Source: Jimgerdemannia flammicorona (taxonomy: Eukaryota; Mucoromycota; Endogonomycetes; Endogonales; Endogonaceae). From it: DNA of 20,770 nt. Below the pieces are notes generated by a model. The model saw only the letters and a program-made list of their open reading frames with translations, was not told where the DNA came from and did not search any database. The translations under genes and the position numbers were made by a program. Where the stretch lies: positions 1 to 20,770 of the forward strand of contig RBNI01001811.1 of NCBI GenBank assembly GCA_003990745.1, in the 5' to 3' direction. Shown here one piece after another: positions 7,830 through 18,200 of this stretch (positions are counted from its first letter, which is position 1; every line of letters begins with the position of its first letter).

Positions 7830-9566
7830 ATAATTCCATACTTACTATATTTCCAGCCACATTTAGATTCCTTTCTACCTCCAATTTATCTGCCTCTCCC
7901 TGTTGAGCCTCTAATGTCTCCAAGATCTCCTGATAATCTATACTATCTATAGCCTCTATCTCTATACAGTATTCCTCACATATTATCTGCTACTTTACCA
8001 ACCCTTTTCTTGGGCCCCACATGTATTCCACTCTGTCATTTATAACTACTATAAGTACTGCCTCTCTGACATCATTGATCTGATACTCCTCAGCTTCCAA
8101 CAGTACCATCATTATCTCATTCTAGAGTTTTTAAGGCACCTTCTCCCTATGCAAGATTTTACCCCAGTACCTCTCACTCAGTACCCAGAAGTTCTCTCTC
8201 CCCAGCTCCTCAGCTGCTACATTCTCCAGTATTTTTCATAGCTATTTCTCCTCAGCCTCAGTCTCTGCCACCCCTGGGCCACCTCCAATCCCCCTTCTAC
8301 CTATCTCTTCTTGGCATTTCTCCTTACTAACTCATCCCAATTCTCCTCTAGTACATCTTACAATTTGTCCTCATTTTTAGCCCTATCTGATACTCTATAC
8401 TAAGTGTACTCTCCCTCTACCATCTCTATATCCTCTATAATGATACTTGCTCTACATCCTCTCTTCCTCCTGGGACCATCACTTGCACTACTTCCTTCTT
8501 CTCAGCCCAGGTACTCATCTTCAATCCCACCCCTTCAGCAGTAGTCCCCTCAGCTATCTCTCCTCCCAACTTAGTCAGCAGCTCTTTCTGGATATGCCAT
8601 CTCTGTGCTCTCTTCCAGACCACCCAATTCAATCACACTTTCTTACTATTGACAATATCTACTACCATCTTAGTCTTATACTCCTTCTAGGTTAATCTTC
8701 TCTTCTCCACAGCTCCAGTCAGATCCTCCAATACTTCTAGCAAGTCTTTTTTCTCCTCTTACATCTCTTTCACTCATGAGATCTTGCACTCTACAGAACC
8801 TCACTTAAGAATAGCTGGCCAGTCCCTCACTTTCTCTGTATTCTTCTTATCTGCCAGCCACACTCTGATGTCTACATCTTCTGTCCAGAATTCAGTACCT
8901 TTCCAGACTCTAAACCTAACATCTATGATCTCCCCATACTCCTTGATGATCTCTACAATTAACTCTCTAGTCTTTTTCTTTAATACCATAGAGACATTCA
9001 GTACTATTAGCTATATCACTTGGAGATCTCAGTGCAGGCACTAGGCTATAGAGATCACTACTCCCCCCACTACCACTCTCTTCTCCACTATCTCCAATAG
9101 TATCTCCTCCTTCTCAAAGCTGACCTCCACTTCTTCCACTCTCTTCAAAAACTTCACCAAAGTGACCCCCTTTACCTCCTAGACCAGAAGCTCCAAAATC
9201 ATCCTCACTATTACTACTAAGTCTCAGAAGTATAATGTGATGGTAAATTCTGACCTCAATTTCTTAAATAATAATGCCACCACCATTTCTATCACACCAT
9301 CCACCAGGTCTCTAGGTCTCATACCCCTCCTCTATCCAGCTCCTTCATCAATCATCACATCTGGATTTTTTTCCAAATTAGTAATTTCTACCATCAGTAG
9401 TCCCACTCACTCTAGCCACTATATCTCCAGCTCTGCTGCCCTCACTACCATAAGCTATACCCCCAGAACCATCAGCCCTCACCATCTCCTTGCCCTTCTT
9501 CAGCCAGCCCTCTAGTCCAGTTATCATTGTTAATCTATCTTCCTTCATCTTGTCTGCAAAACTCAT
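7830..9566 (-). pseudogene. LINE ORF1 (gag-like) remnant
   Basis: A candidate start ATG lies at 9564-9566 (MSFADKMKEDRLTMITGLEG). Coding-like minus-strand segments follow in changing frames with stops. One at 8989-8801 has VDIRVWLADKKNTEKVRDWP, and one at 8632-8435 has LGGEIAEGTTAEGVGLKMST. Near 8030-7860 a segment has RVEYMWGPRKGL and IDSIDYQEILETLEAQQGEA. I see no clear CCHC zinc knuckle. It lies upstream of the endonuclease on the same strand, as expected for ORF1 of two-ORF LINEs. ORF1 proteins bind element RNA. The assignment rests on position and on continuous coding character rather than on a named motif. Confidence 0.5.
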
Positions 9567-9744
9567 CCTCTCTATCCTCTATCCTCCAACACTACCTCTT
9601 TCTCTTCCACATCTGCTAGCCAGCAAACCCCTTATACTTCTCTTCAAACTATAACTCCTTCTTATATACTACCAGTTAAATACACTAAAACCACCCTACC
9701 TAATACACACCTCAGAATACTCCTCAGTTGTCATGTTGCTAATA

Positions 9745-9815
9745 CCTTTTCTCCAAAAACAAAATTGTAAATATTACCAGAAAATTGTATAACCCAAATA
9801 TTACTGGAGAAAAGG
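9745..9815. repeat. 11-bp inverted repeat with internal direct repeats
   Basis: CCTTTTCTCCA (9745-9755) is the exact reverse complement of TGGAGAAAAGG (9805-9815). The loop holds two AAAATTGTA words and two AATATTAC words, so it looks like a diverged tandem duplication inside a hairpin. It lies just inside the LINE side of the ankyrin junction, possibly in the LINE 5' region. A functional role is unknown. Confidence 0.6.
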
Positions 9816-9848
9816 CTGAAACAGAATATTTCCACTCTTAGTCTTATT

Positions 9849-10310
9849 GACGTGCCCGTTGCTAACAGCTTGATAAAGCTTGGTCCATCCGTCATTGGTC
9901 TTTGCGTTAGCGGCCGCCTTGAAGTCGGCCAAAAGCAACCTCACAACCTCGACGTGCCCGTTCTGCACAGCCAAGTAAAGTGGCGTCCATCTATTGTTGG
10001 TCTTCGCGTTGGCGTCGGCCTTAGAATCGACCATAGAGTCGGCCAAGAGCAATCTCACAACCTCAAGGTGCCCGTTCTGTGCAGCTAATTGAAGTGGCAT
10101 CCACCTGTCCTTGTTCTTGGCGTTGGAGTCAGGCGAAGGAGGGCAGCGTGGTGAAGTGATGTCCATCCGTTGTTAGTCTTGGCGTTGGTGTCCGCCTTGG
10201 AGTTGGGCAAGAGCAACCTCATTCGCAGGGTAGTTTCGCAGGGTCCTTCTGTCGTTGGTCTTGGGGTTGGGGTCAGTCACGAATAACCACAAAGTCACAC
10301 GAAAAACAGA
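9849..10310 (-). pseudogene. Ankyrin-repeat pseudogene, cut by the LINE
   Basis: Minus-strand reading shows about five ankyrin units. They are: a fragment near 10290-10250 (DPNPKTNDRRTL); one at about 10215-10150 (SKADTNAKTNNGWTSLHHAA) in a second frame; and three in the frame of 10143-9849, with DRWMPLQLAAQNGHLEVVRL, NRWTPLYLAVQNGHVEVVRL and DGWTKLYQAVSNGHV. Frame changes occur near 10235 and 10150. The last unit stops after NGHV exactly where the CpG-free LINE begins (9848), while the previous units continue with EVVRLLLAD. Ankyrin repeats bind proteins; no other domain is visible. Unit-to-unit similarity at DNA level is high, so the array had expanded recently before it broke. Confidence 0.8.
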
Positions 10311-10611
10311 TCGGACCACGCAAGAGGGCCCATCAATGACTAGATATAATGTCGGATGCAACCAAACAACCCGGAACACGCAGGAGGACCCACGAAGCCA
10401 CACAAAAAAAAATATGTATTTGGGTGAAACACACGGTAGAAAACCGACCCTTCTACCATTGCTGGGAGGGAGGGAGGTTGAATAAAAACGAGTGCGAATG
10501 TACACGAAGACGGGTGACCGTAGAAGATCGAAGAGTAGCGTATAAAGAAGAGACAACCGAAGAATAAAAGCACGCATAACCTTGATTACCAAACAGGGAA
10601 ATATACGTCCA
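10311..10611. other. Gene-free stretch between the ankyrin pseudogene and the kinase-LRR gene
   Basis: A long minus-strand open frame passes through (to 10646), but its product is hydrophobic, without motif, and probably fortuitous. The plus strand has an A-run (10405-10412) and a GGGAGGGAGG tract (10464-10473). It may hold the 3' untranslated region of the kinase-LRR gene; I see no clear polyadenylation signal. Confidence 0.35.
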
Positions 10612-10727
10612 CTAATGGAAATGAGAAACTGAAACCAATTGACCATGAATTACGTCACGATATGACCATTTTACTACGTGACTGAACTCGGCTAGGGCGC
10701 GTATCCCCTCGTGGCCGATGCTGTTCA
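10612..10727 (-). CDS. Last exon: broken LRR fused to a new C-terminus
   Basis: The acceptor CCTCCTAG lies at 10728 upward. The exon encodes NSIGHEGIRALAE, then LRR homology stops at about 10686 and the frame continues with FSHVVKWSYRDVIHGQLVSV to TAG at 10614-10612. The 116-bp length fits phase 1 plus a stop codon. The LRR repeat is cut in mid-exon, so the original 3' end of the array is lost. The present C-terminus is about 25 unrelated residues. Confidence 0.6.
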
Positions 10728-12133
10728 CTAGGAGGGAGGGGGATGAGCGAACACGCACAGATCGTGAGCTTGATTCCATTGCGCAGCCGCACCCATACCC
10801 CCGAGATTCAGCGAGGTCAAGGTCGTGTTCTGCTTCAAAGACTCGGCTAGGGCGCGTGCCCCCTCGTTCCCTGAGAAATGAACAGGAGGGAGGGGGATGA
10901 GCGAACACGCACAGATCGTGAGCTTGATTCCATTGCGCAACCGCACCCATTTCTTTGCTTCACACAGTTCAGTTCAGACATACAAGAGAGATTCAGCGAG
11001 GTCAAGGTCGTGTTCTGCTTCAAAGACTCGGCTAGGGCGCGTGCCCCCTCGTGGCCGATGCTGTTGTCTGAGAAATGAACAGGAGGGAGGGAGGGAGGGG
11101 AATGAGCGAACACGCATAGATCGTGAACTTGATTCCATTGCGCAGCCACACCCATTGCTTTGCTTCACACAGTTCAGTTCAGACATACCCCTGAGATTCA
11201 GCGAGGTCAAGGTCGTGTTCTGCTTCAAAGACTCGGCTAGGGCGCGTGCCCCCTCGTCGCCGATGCTGTTCCCTGAGAAATGTGAAATGAACAAGAGGGA
11301 GGGAGGGGGATGAGCGAACACGCACAGATCGTGAGCTTGATTCCATTGCGCAGCCGCACCCATTGCTTTGCTTCACACAGTTCAGTTCAGACATACAAGA
11401 GAGATTCAGCGAGGTCAAGGTCGTGTTCTGCTTCAAATACTCGGCTAGGGCGCGTGCCCCCTCGTCGCCGATGCTGTTCCCTGAGAAATGTGAAATGAAC
11501 AAGAGGGAGGGAGGGGGATGAGCGAACACGCACAGATCGTGAGCTTGATTCCATTGCGCAGCCGCACCCATTGCTTTGCTTCACACAGTTCAGTTCAGAC
11601 ATACAAGAGAGATTCAGCGAGGTCAAGGTCGTGTTCTGCTTCAAAGACTCGGCTAGGGCGCGTGCCCCCTCGTGGCCGATGCTGTTGTCTGAGAAATGAA
11701 CAGGAGGGAGGGAGGGAGGGGAATGAGCGAACACGCATAGATCGTGAACTTGATTCCATTGCGCAGCCACACCCATTGCTTTGCTTCACACAGTTCAGTT
11801 CAGACATACAAGAGAGATTCAGCGAGGTCAAGGTCGTGTTCTGCTTCAAAGACTCGGCTAGGGCGCGTGCCCCCTCATCGCCGATCCTGTTGTCTGAGAA
11901 ATGAACAGGAGGGAGGGAAGGGGATGAGCGAACACGCAGATCGTGAGCCTGCTTGATTCCATTGCAACGCGTTTCGTTCCTCCATACTTTGTAGATGCAG
12001 CTTTTGGAGGCTCGCATTCGTTTTCAGTGCTTCAGCTAGTGCGCTGGCTCCTCTCTCACCAATGCCACACTCTAATGGAGGAACATATAAAATATACACG
12101 CGTGGCCGTCAGCCGGAACACAAAACGGATAAT

Positions 12134-12203
<70 letters not shown>

Positions 12204-15200
12204 ACCTTACCTTAGGAAGTACATGGCAAATGTACACGCTTGGCTGTTAGCCGGAACACAAAACAGATGGATACAAAAATGCAACGCACTTCGTTCGTAC
12301 ATACTCGATAGGTCCAGCATTTGTAGGCTCCTGATCATTATCAAGGCTTCTGCTAGTGCAGTCAGGCCATTGTCTACCAAGGAACACATAAAATTTACGC
12401 GGTGGCCGTCAGCCAGAACACGGGTGTAAAGAATGTAACATGCTTCATTCCTACATACTTTTTACATCCAGAATTTGCAGGCTCGTGTTAATTTTCAGCG
12501 CTTCGACTAATGCGCTGGCTCCCTTCTTGCCAATGGTATTTCCTACAGAGAATCACACAGAATATATACACATGGCCATTAGCAATACCAAAAAGATGAG
12601 TGCAAATTGCTTTGCTTCACATAGTTCAGTTCAGACATACTTTGGAGATCCAGCGAGGTCAATGTCATGTTCTGCTTCAAAGACTCGGCTATGGCGCGTG
12701 CCCCCTCGTCGCCGATGCTGTTGTCTGAGAAATGAAAAGGAGGGAAGGGGATGAGCGAACACGCACAGATCGTGAGCTTGATTCCATTGTAACGCGTTTC
12801 GTTCCTCCATACTTTGTAAATTCAGCTTTTGGAGGCTCGCATTCGTTTTCAGTGCTTTAGCTAGTGCGCTGGCTCCTCTCTCACTAATGCCACACTCTAA
12901 TGGAGGAACACATAAAATATACACGAGTGGCCGTCAGCCGGAACACAAAACAGATAATGCAAAAAAAAAAAAAAAAAAAAAAAAAGTAATCTACACACGA
13001 CTCAGATACATGGTTTGCAGGCTCGTATTTGTTCTCAACGCTCTGGCGAGTGCGCTGGCTCCGTTCTCGCCAATGACCTTACCTAAGGAGGAACATGGCA
13101 AATGTACACGCTTGGCTGTTAGCCAGAACACAAAACAGATGGATACAAAAATGCAACGCGCTTCGTTCGTACATACCCGATAGGTCCAGCATTTGTAGGC
13201 TCCTGATCATTATCTGGGCTTCTGCTAGTGCAGTAAGGCCATTGTCTACTCAAGGAACACATAAAATTTACAGCGTGGCCGTCAGCCAGAACACGGGAGT
13301 AAAGAATGTAACATGCTTCATTCCGACGTACTTTTTACATCCAGAATTTGCAGGCTCGTGTTAATTTTCAGTGCTTCGACTAATGCGCTGGCTCCCTTCT
13401 TGGCAATGGTATTTACTACAGAGAATCACACAGAATATATACACACGCACATGGCCATTAGCAATACCAAAAAGATAAGTGCAAAAATAAAAAAATAAAA
13501 TTAATGCGCTATGTTCCCATATACCGCCTAGATCCAGGTTTTGCAGGTTCATATTCATTTTCAGTGCTTCGGCTAATGCGTTGGCTCCCTTCTCGTCTAT
13601 ACCATTCCCTATTTAGGAAACATAAAACATATACGTATGCATGGTTGTCAGATAGAACACAATGGGGCCGTGTTCATTTTCAGTGCTTCGGCTAATGCGC
13701 TGGCTCCCTTATCACCAATATTACCATCTGTAGAAGTTACATACAACTAACACTTCACACAGTTCAGTTCAGACATACTTTGGAGATTCAGCGAGGTCAA
13801 GGTCGTGTTCTGCTTCAAAGACTCGGCTAGGGCGCATGCCCCCTCGTGGCCGATGCTGTTCCCTGAGAAATGAACAGGAGGGAGAGGGATGAGCGAACAC
13901 GCACAGATCGTGAGCTTGATTCCATTGCGCAGCCGCACCCATTGCTTTGCTTCACACAGTTCAATTCAGACATACAAGAGAGATCCAGCGAGGTCAAGGT
14001 CGTGTTCTGCTTCAAAGACTTGGCTAGGGCGCGTGCTCCCTCGTGGCCGATTCTGTTGTCTGAGAAATGAACAGGAGGGAAGGGGATCGCACAGATCGTG
14101 AGCTTGGTTCCATTGCGCAGCCGCACCCATTGCTTTGCTTCACACAGTTCAGTTCAGACATACTTTGGAGATTCAGCGAGGTCAAAGTCGTGTTCTGCTT
14201 CAAAGACTCGGCTAGGGCGCGTGCTCCCTCGTGGCCGATTCTGTTGTCTGAGAAATGAACAGGAGGGAAGGGGATCGCACAGATCGTGAGCTTGGTTCCA
14301 TTGCGCAGCCGCACCCATTGCTTTGCTTCACACAGTTCAGTTCAGACATACTTTGGAGATTCAGCGAGGTCAAGGTCGTGTTCTGCTTCAAAGACTCGCC
14401 TAGGGCGCGTGCCCCCTCATGGCCAATCCTGTTGTCTGAGAAATGAACAGGAGGGAGGGGGATGAGCCAACACGCACAGATCGTGAGCTTGATTCCATTG
14501 CGCAGTCGCACCCATTGCTTTGCTTCACACAGTTCAGTTCAGACATACTTTGGAGATTAAGCTTGGTCAAGGTCATGTTCCGCCTCAGATATTTGGCAAT
14601 GTCACGCGCCCCTTCAGAGTCAATGCTGTTGTCTGAATATGAACAGGAGATGAGTGAATATGCACAGATTGTGAGCTTGATTCCACCATGCAGCTGCACA
14701 CAGTGTTTCAAAAAATTCGGACATACTTCCGAAATTCAACTCGGTTAAGGTTGTGGTCTGCTTCAGAGCCTCGGTTATGACACGCGTTCCCATATAGCCA
14801 ATTCTGTTGTCTGAACATAAATAGTGGATGAGCGAACATAAACAGGAGACAAGCAAATACGCATATTGTGATCTCACACAGTTCTGACATACTTTCGAGA
14901 TTCAGCTTGATCAAAATCGTGTTCTGCTTCAGAAAATCAGCAATGGCGCGCGCGCCCTTATGGCCTATGCTGTTGTCTGAACATGAAAAGATGAAGATGG
15001 AATGAGATTATGAACTCTAATACATCACACAGCTGCACACAATGCCTCACATAGTTCGGACATACAGGAAAAATTAAGCTCGGCAAAACTTTTGTTCTGC
15101 TTCAGAAACTCGACTAGGACGCATACCACCCTGTCATCAATGTTGTTCTCTTTAAATTGAACAAAGTATAAGCAAATAAGTATGAGATTGATCCTACTAC

Positions 15201-18200
15201 ACAGTGGTGCAAAATTATTCTCACAGTTATGACATACTTTCGAGATTCAGCTCGGTCGTGTTCTGCTTCCAAGATAGGGCTACGGTGCGTGCACCCTCGT
15301 AGCCGATGCTGTTTACTGTACATGTATAGTAGAGAGCGAAAATTCCCACATCACGAGTTTGATTCCGTTACATAGCTAAAAACAATCTTCACATACTTCT
15401 AACATACAGGAAAGAGTCAGTTCAGTCAACATCATATTCTGTTTCAGAGACTCAGCTAAAAAGTGTGCCTCTTTTTCAGTGATGTTGTTCCCTTAAAATG
15501 AACATGAGATGAGCGAACCCACGCAGCCTGATTTCATGCAGTCACACAATGCTTTACACATTTCTGACATACTTTCGAAATTCAGCTCGGTTAAGGTCGT
15601 GTTCTGCTTCAGAGCCTCAGTTAGGACACACGCCCCGTCATCGCCAATGTTATTGCCTGAATGTGGCGAGCGAAAATGAGCAAACATAAACAGGGGATGA
15701 GCGAACACCCAGATTGTAAACTTGATTCAATCACCCAGCTAAACACAGTGCTTCAGACAGTTCCGACATACTTTCAATATTAAGCTTGATCAAGGTCGTA
15801 TTCTGCTTCAGAGATTCGGCAATTACTCGCGCCCCCTGATAGCCAATTCTGTTGTCTGAACATAAACAGAAGATGTGAACACAAACAGATTGTGAACTTG
15901 ATTCCATCATGTAGCTATACACAATGTTTCACACAATTCTGACATACTTTCGATATTAAGCTTGGTCAAGGTCGTATTCTGCTTCAGAGATTCGGCAATG
16001 ACTTGCGCCCCCTCATAGCCAATTCTGTTGTCTGAACATAAATAGGAGATGTGTGAACACGAACAGATTGTGAGCTTGATTCCATCATGTAGCTGTACAC
16101 AATGTTTCACACAGTTCTGACATACATCCAAAATTCCACTCGCTTAAAGTTGGTTTCTGCTTCAGAGCCTCAACTAAGGCATATGTCCCATTGTGGCCAA
16201 TGTTATTCCCTTTAAAATGAGTGAACACAGAGACCTTGAGAACAATTTATCATCTAGTTGTCCACAATTTGTCACTCAGTTCCAACATACAGGTGATATT
16301 CAGCTGGTTCAAGATTGTGTTCTGCTTCAGAGACTTAGCTAGGGAGTATGCTCCTTCATCATATATGTTGTTTCCTTTAAGATTTAGCTCTGTTAAGGTC
16401 GTATTCTGCTGAAGAGACTGAGCCAGGGCGTTTGCTCCTTCATTGCTGATATTGTTCCCTTTAAAATGAAGAGGAAAAGAGCATACATGCAAGAATTGTG
16501 AGCTTTCAATTATGCAGCTACAAACAATAAGTTACACAATTTTGACATACAGAAAATGTATAGCTTGGTCAAGGTCGTGTTTAGCGGCAGAGACTCTGCA
16601 AAGGCGCGTGCTCCCTTGTGGCCAATGTTATTCTCTTTAAATAAGCAAACACGCACAGATCGTGAGTTGGCTTCTATCGTGCAGTTGTATATACAATGCT
16701 TTACGCAGTTCTAACATACGAGAGAGATTCAGCTCGGTCAAGTTCGTGTTTTGCTTTATAGACTCGGCTAGGGCATGTGCCCCGTCGTCGCCAAAGTTAT
16801 TTCCTTTAAAATACAGAGGATAAGCGAGCACGCGCAGATTTTGAGCTTGATTCCAACACTCGGCTGTACATATTGCTTCACAGAGTTCTAACATACCGGA
16901 GAGAGTCAGTCCCGTTAAGCTCGTGTTCTGCTTCAGAAATACAGCTAAGGAGCGGGCCAACAGAATGCCGATGTTGTTGTCTGAATATGAACAAGTAATG
17001 TGAGCACTCTCGGATCATAACTTTGCTCCTGTCAACATAATTAACTGGAAAAAATAAAATAAAATAAAATAAAATAAAATAACATACTACTTAGATTGAG
17101 TTTGGTTACGTTTTTGTTCTGCTTTAAAAACTCAATGAGAACTTGCAATTCTCTATAATTGATACTCTTTTCTGAATGTGATAATCTGAAATGAGAGACT
17201 AAGCACAGATAATTGACTTTCTGTAAACAACAGTTGAAAAAATTATACCAATGAGATTCAATTCATTCAGAGTTATGTTCTGCTGGAAAATTTCGACTAG
17301 AGATCTGGCCTCTTTATTGCCAATGTAATTGTTTGAAGATGAACAAAGAATAAGCAAAAAAATTATAAATTGTAAGCTTGATCTCATCAGACAGCTACAA
17401 ACTATAGTTTATAAAATTTTAACATACTGATCATAGCCTGCTTTTGATGCTCAGAGAAAGCATGGAGCTCGTCATTCGTAAACCTTTCCTCTAAACATAG
17501 ATGAATGATCAATATGTAAGCTGTATGCGGTGACCTTTCATCCATTGTCTGGTCAACGCTACCTTCAATTTGCAAATACAAATACAATATACAGTATTCT
17601 CTATGAGACCCGTGAATAAACCTACCTAGACTTTGTTGAGGGACAGCCACTGATCGTGAGTACTCTTCTGTGATTCGTTTTAGTTGATCACTGGTGTAGA
17701 ATTCGCTACGGGTAACGTTGCTGCTACTGGATTCTAGATGGGAGTCGAAGCGAGAACACAATGTCCATCAATTTATATGTGATAATATAATATGCAATGT
17801 TAACTATGAGGCCCGCTGTGAAACCTACCTGGACTATGTTGAGGTATAGTCACTGATCGTGAGTGCTCTTCCGTGATTTCTTTTAGTTGATCGCCGGTGT
17901 AGAATTCGCTGCTGTTACCGGATTCTAAATGAGAGTTGAAGCAAAACAAATTTGTATAAATAAAGATAATATGCAGTATTAACTGTGAGGCACGCTTTGA
18001 AACCTACCTAGACTTTGTTCCGCTGATCGTAAGTGCTCTTCCATTCGTTTTAGTCGATTACTGGTGTAGAATTTGCTGCCGGCAACGCTGCTGTTGCCGG
18101 ATTCTAGATGGGAGTTGAAGCAAGAATACAAATTACCATCAATTTGCAAATATGATATGCATTGTTAACTGTGAGGCCTATGATGCAACCTACCTTGACT

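Larger units (their letters stand above)
3150..9848 (-). mobile_element. Decayed LINE (non-LTR retrotransposon), split by a nested element
   Basis: Read on the minus strand, this is one element in the usual order: ORF1 (9566 to about 7830), AP-type endonuclease (about 7790-7000) and reverse transcriptase (about 6300-5837, continuing at 3769-3400). Stops are many and mainly TAG or TGA, replacing Gln or Trp where family motifs expect them, so it is dead. The plus strand is strongly C/T-rich. I found no CG dinucleotide in 5837-9848 or in the downstream part 3250-3769, whereas CpGs resume at the ankyrin boundary (9851) and inside the nested insert. The RT motifs NWRPI, the motif-A block and FADD resemble Tad1/L1-like clades; clade assignment needs a tree. 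The 5' boundary is placed where ankyrin homology stops, at 9848/9849. Confidence 0.85.
11988..13608 (-). repeat. Second-type LRR exons in a duplicated five-exon block
   Basis: Exons read down: 13608-13525, 13415-13332, 13245-13177 (69 bp), 13082-12999, 12896-12813, 12724-12641, 12542-12459, 12373-12305 (69 bp), 12071-11988. They encode a variant LRR (GASALAEALK.N.SLQ.L.L) unlike the NTTLTSLNL type. 12600-13430 is a higher-order copy of 11770-12560: 12813 matches 11988, 13177 matches 12305, 13332 matches 12459, and 12641 matches 11810. Exon 12999-13082 has no partner in the other copy, where about 83 bp are deleted. The donor of 12999 is GTGTGT and that of 13332 is GTACGT. Confidence 0.82.

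Noticed and set aside
8447..9515. Plus-strand Ser/Leu-rich open frames in the LINE
   Set aside because: C/T-rich composition opens this strand by chance; the minus strand has the LINE motifs.
10173..10646. Minus-strand frame of 157 codons running into the ankyrin region
   Set aside because: Only the last part is ankyrin-derived; the rest is hydrophobic text without motif and probably untranslated flank.
10984..14632. CRISPR-like array (regular units of about 200 bp)
   Set aside because: Units are long and coding, with splice signals; there are no short palindromic repeats with unique spacers and the DNA is eukaryotic.
10897..14748. Many plus-strand open frames with repeated Arg/Ser-rich products
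   Set aside because: They are antisense copies of the repeated LRR exon-intron units and repeat only because the DNA repeats.
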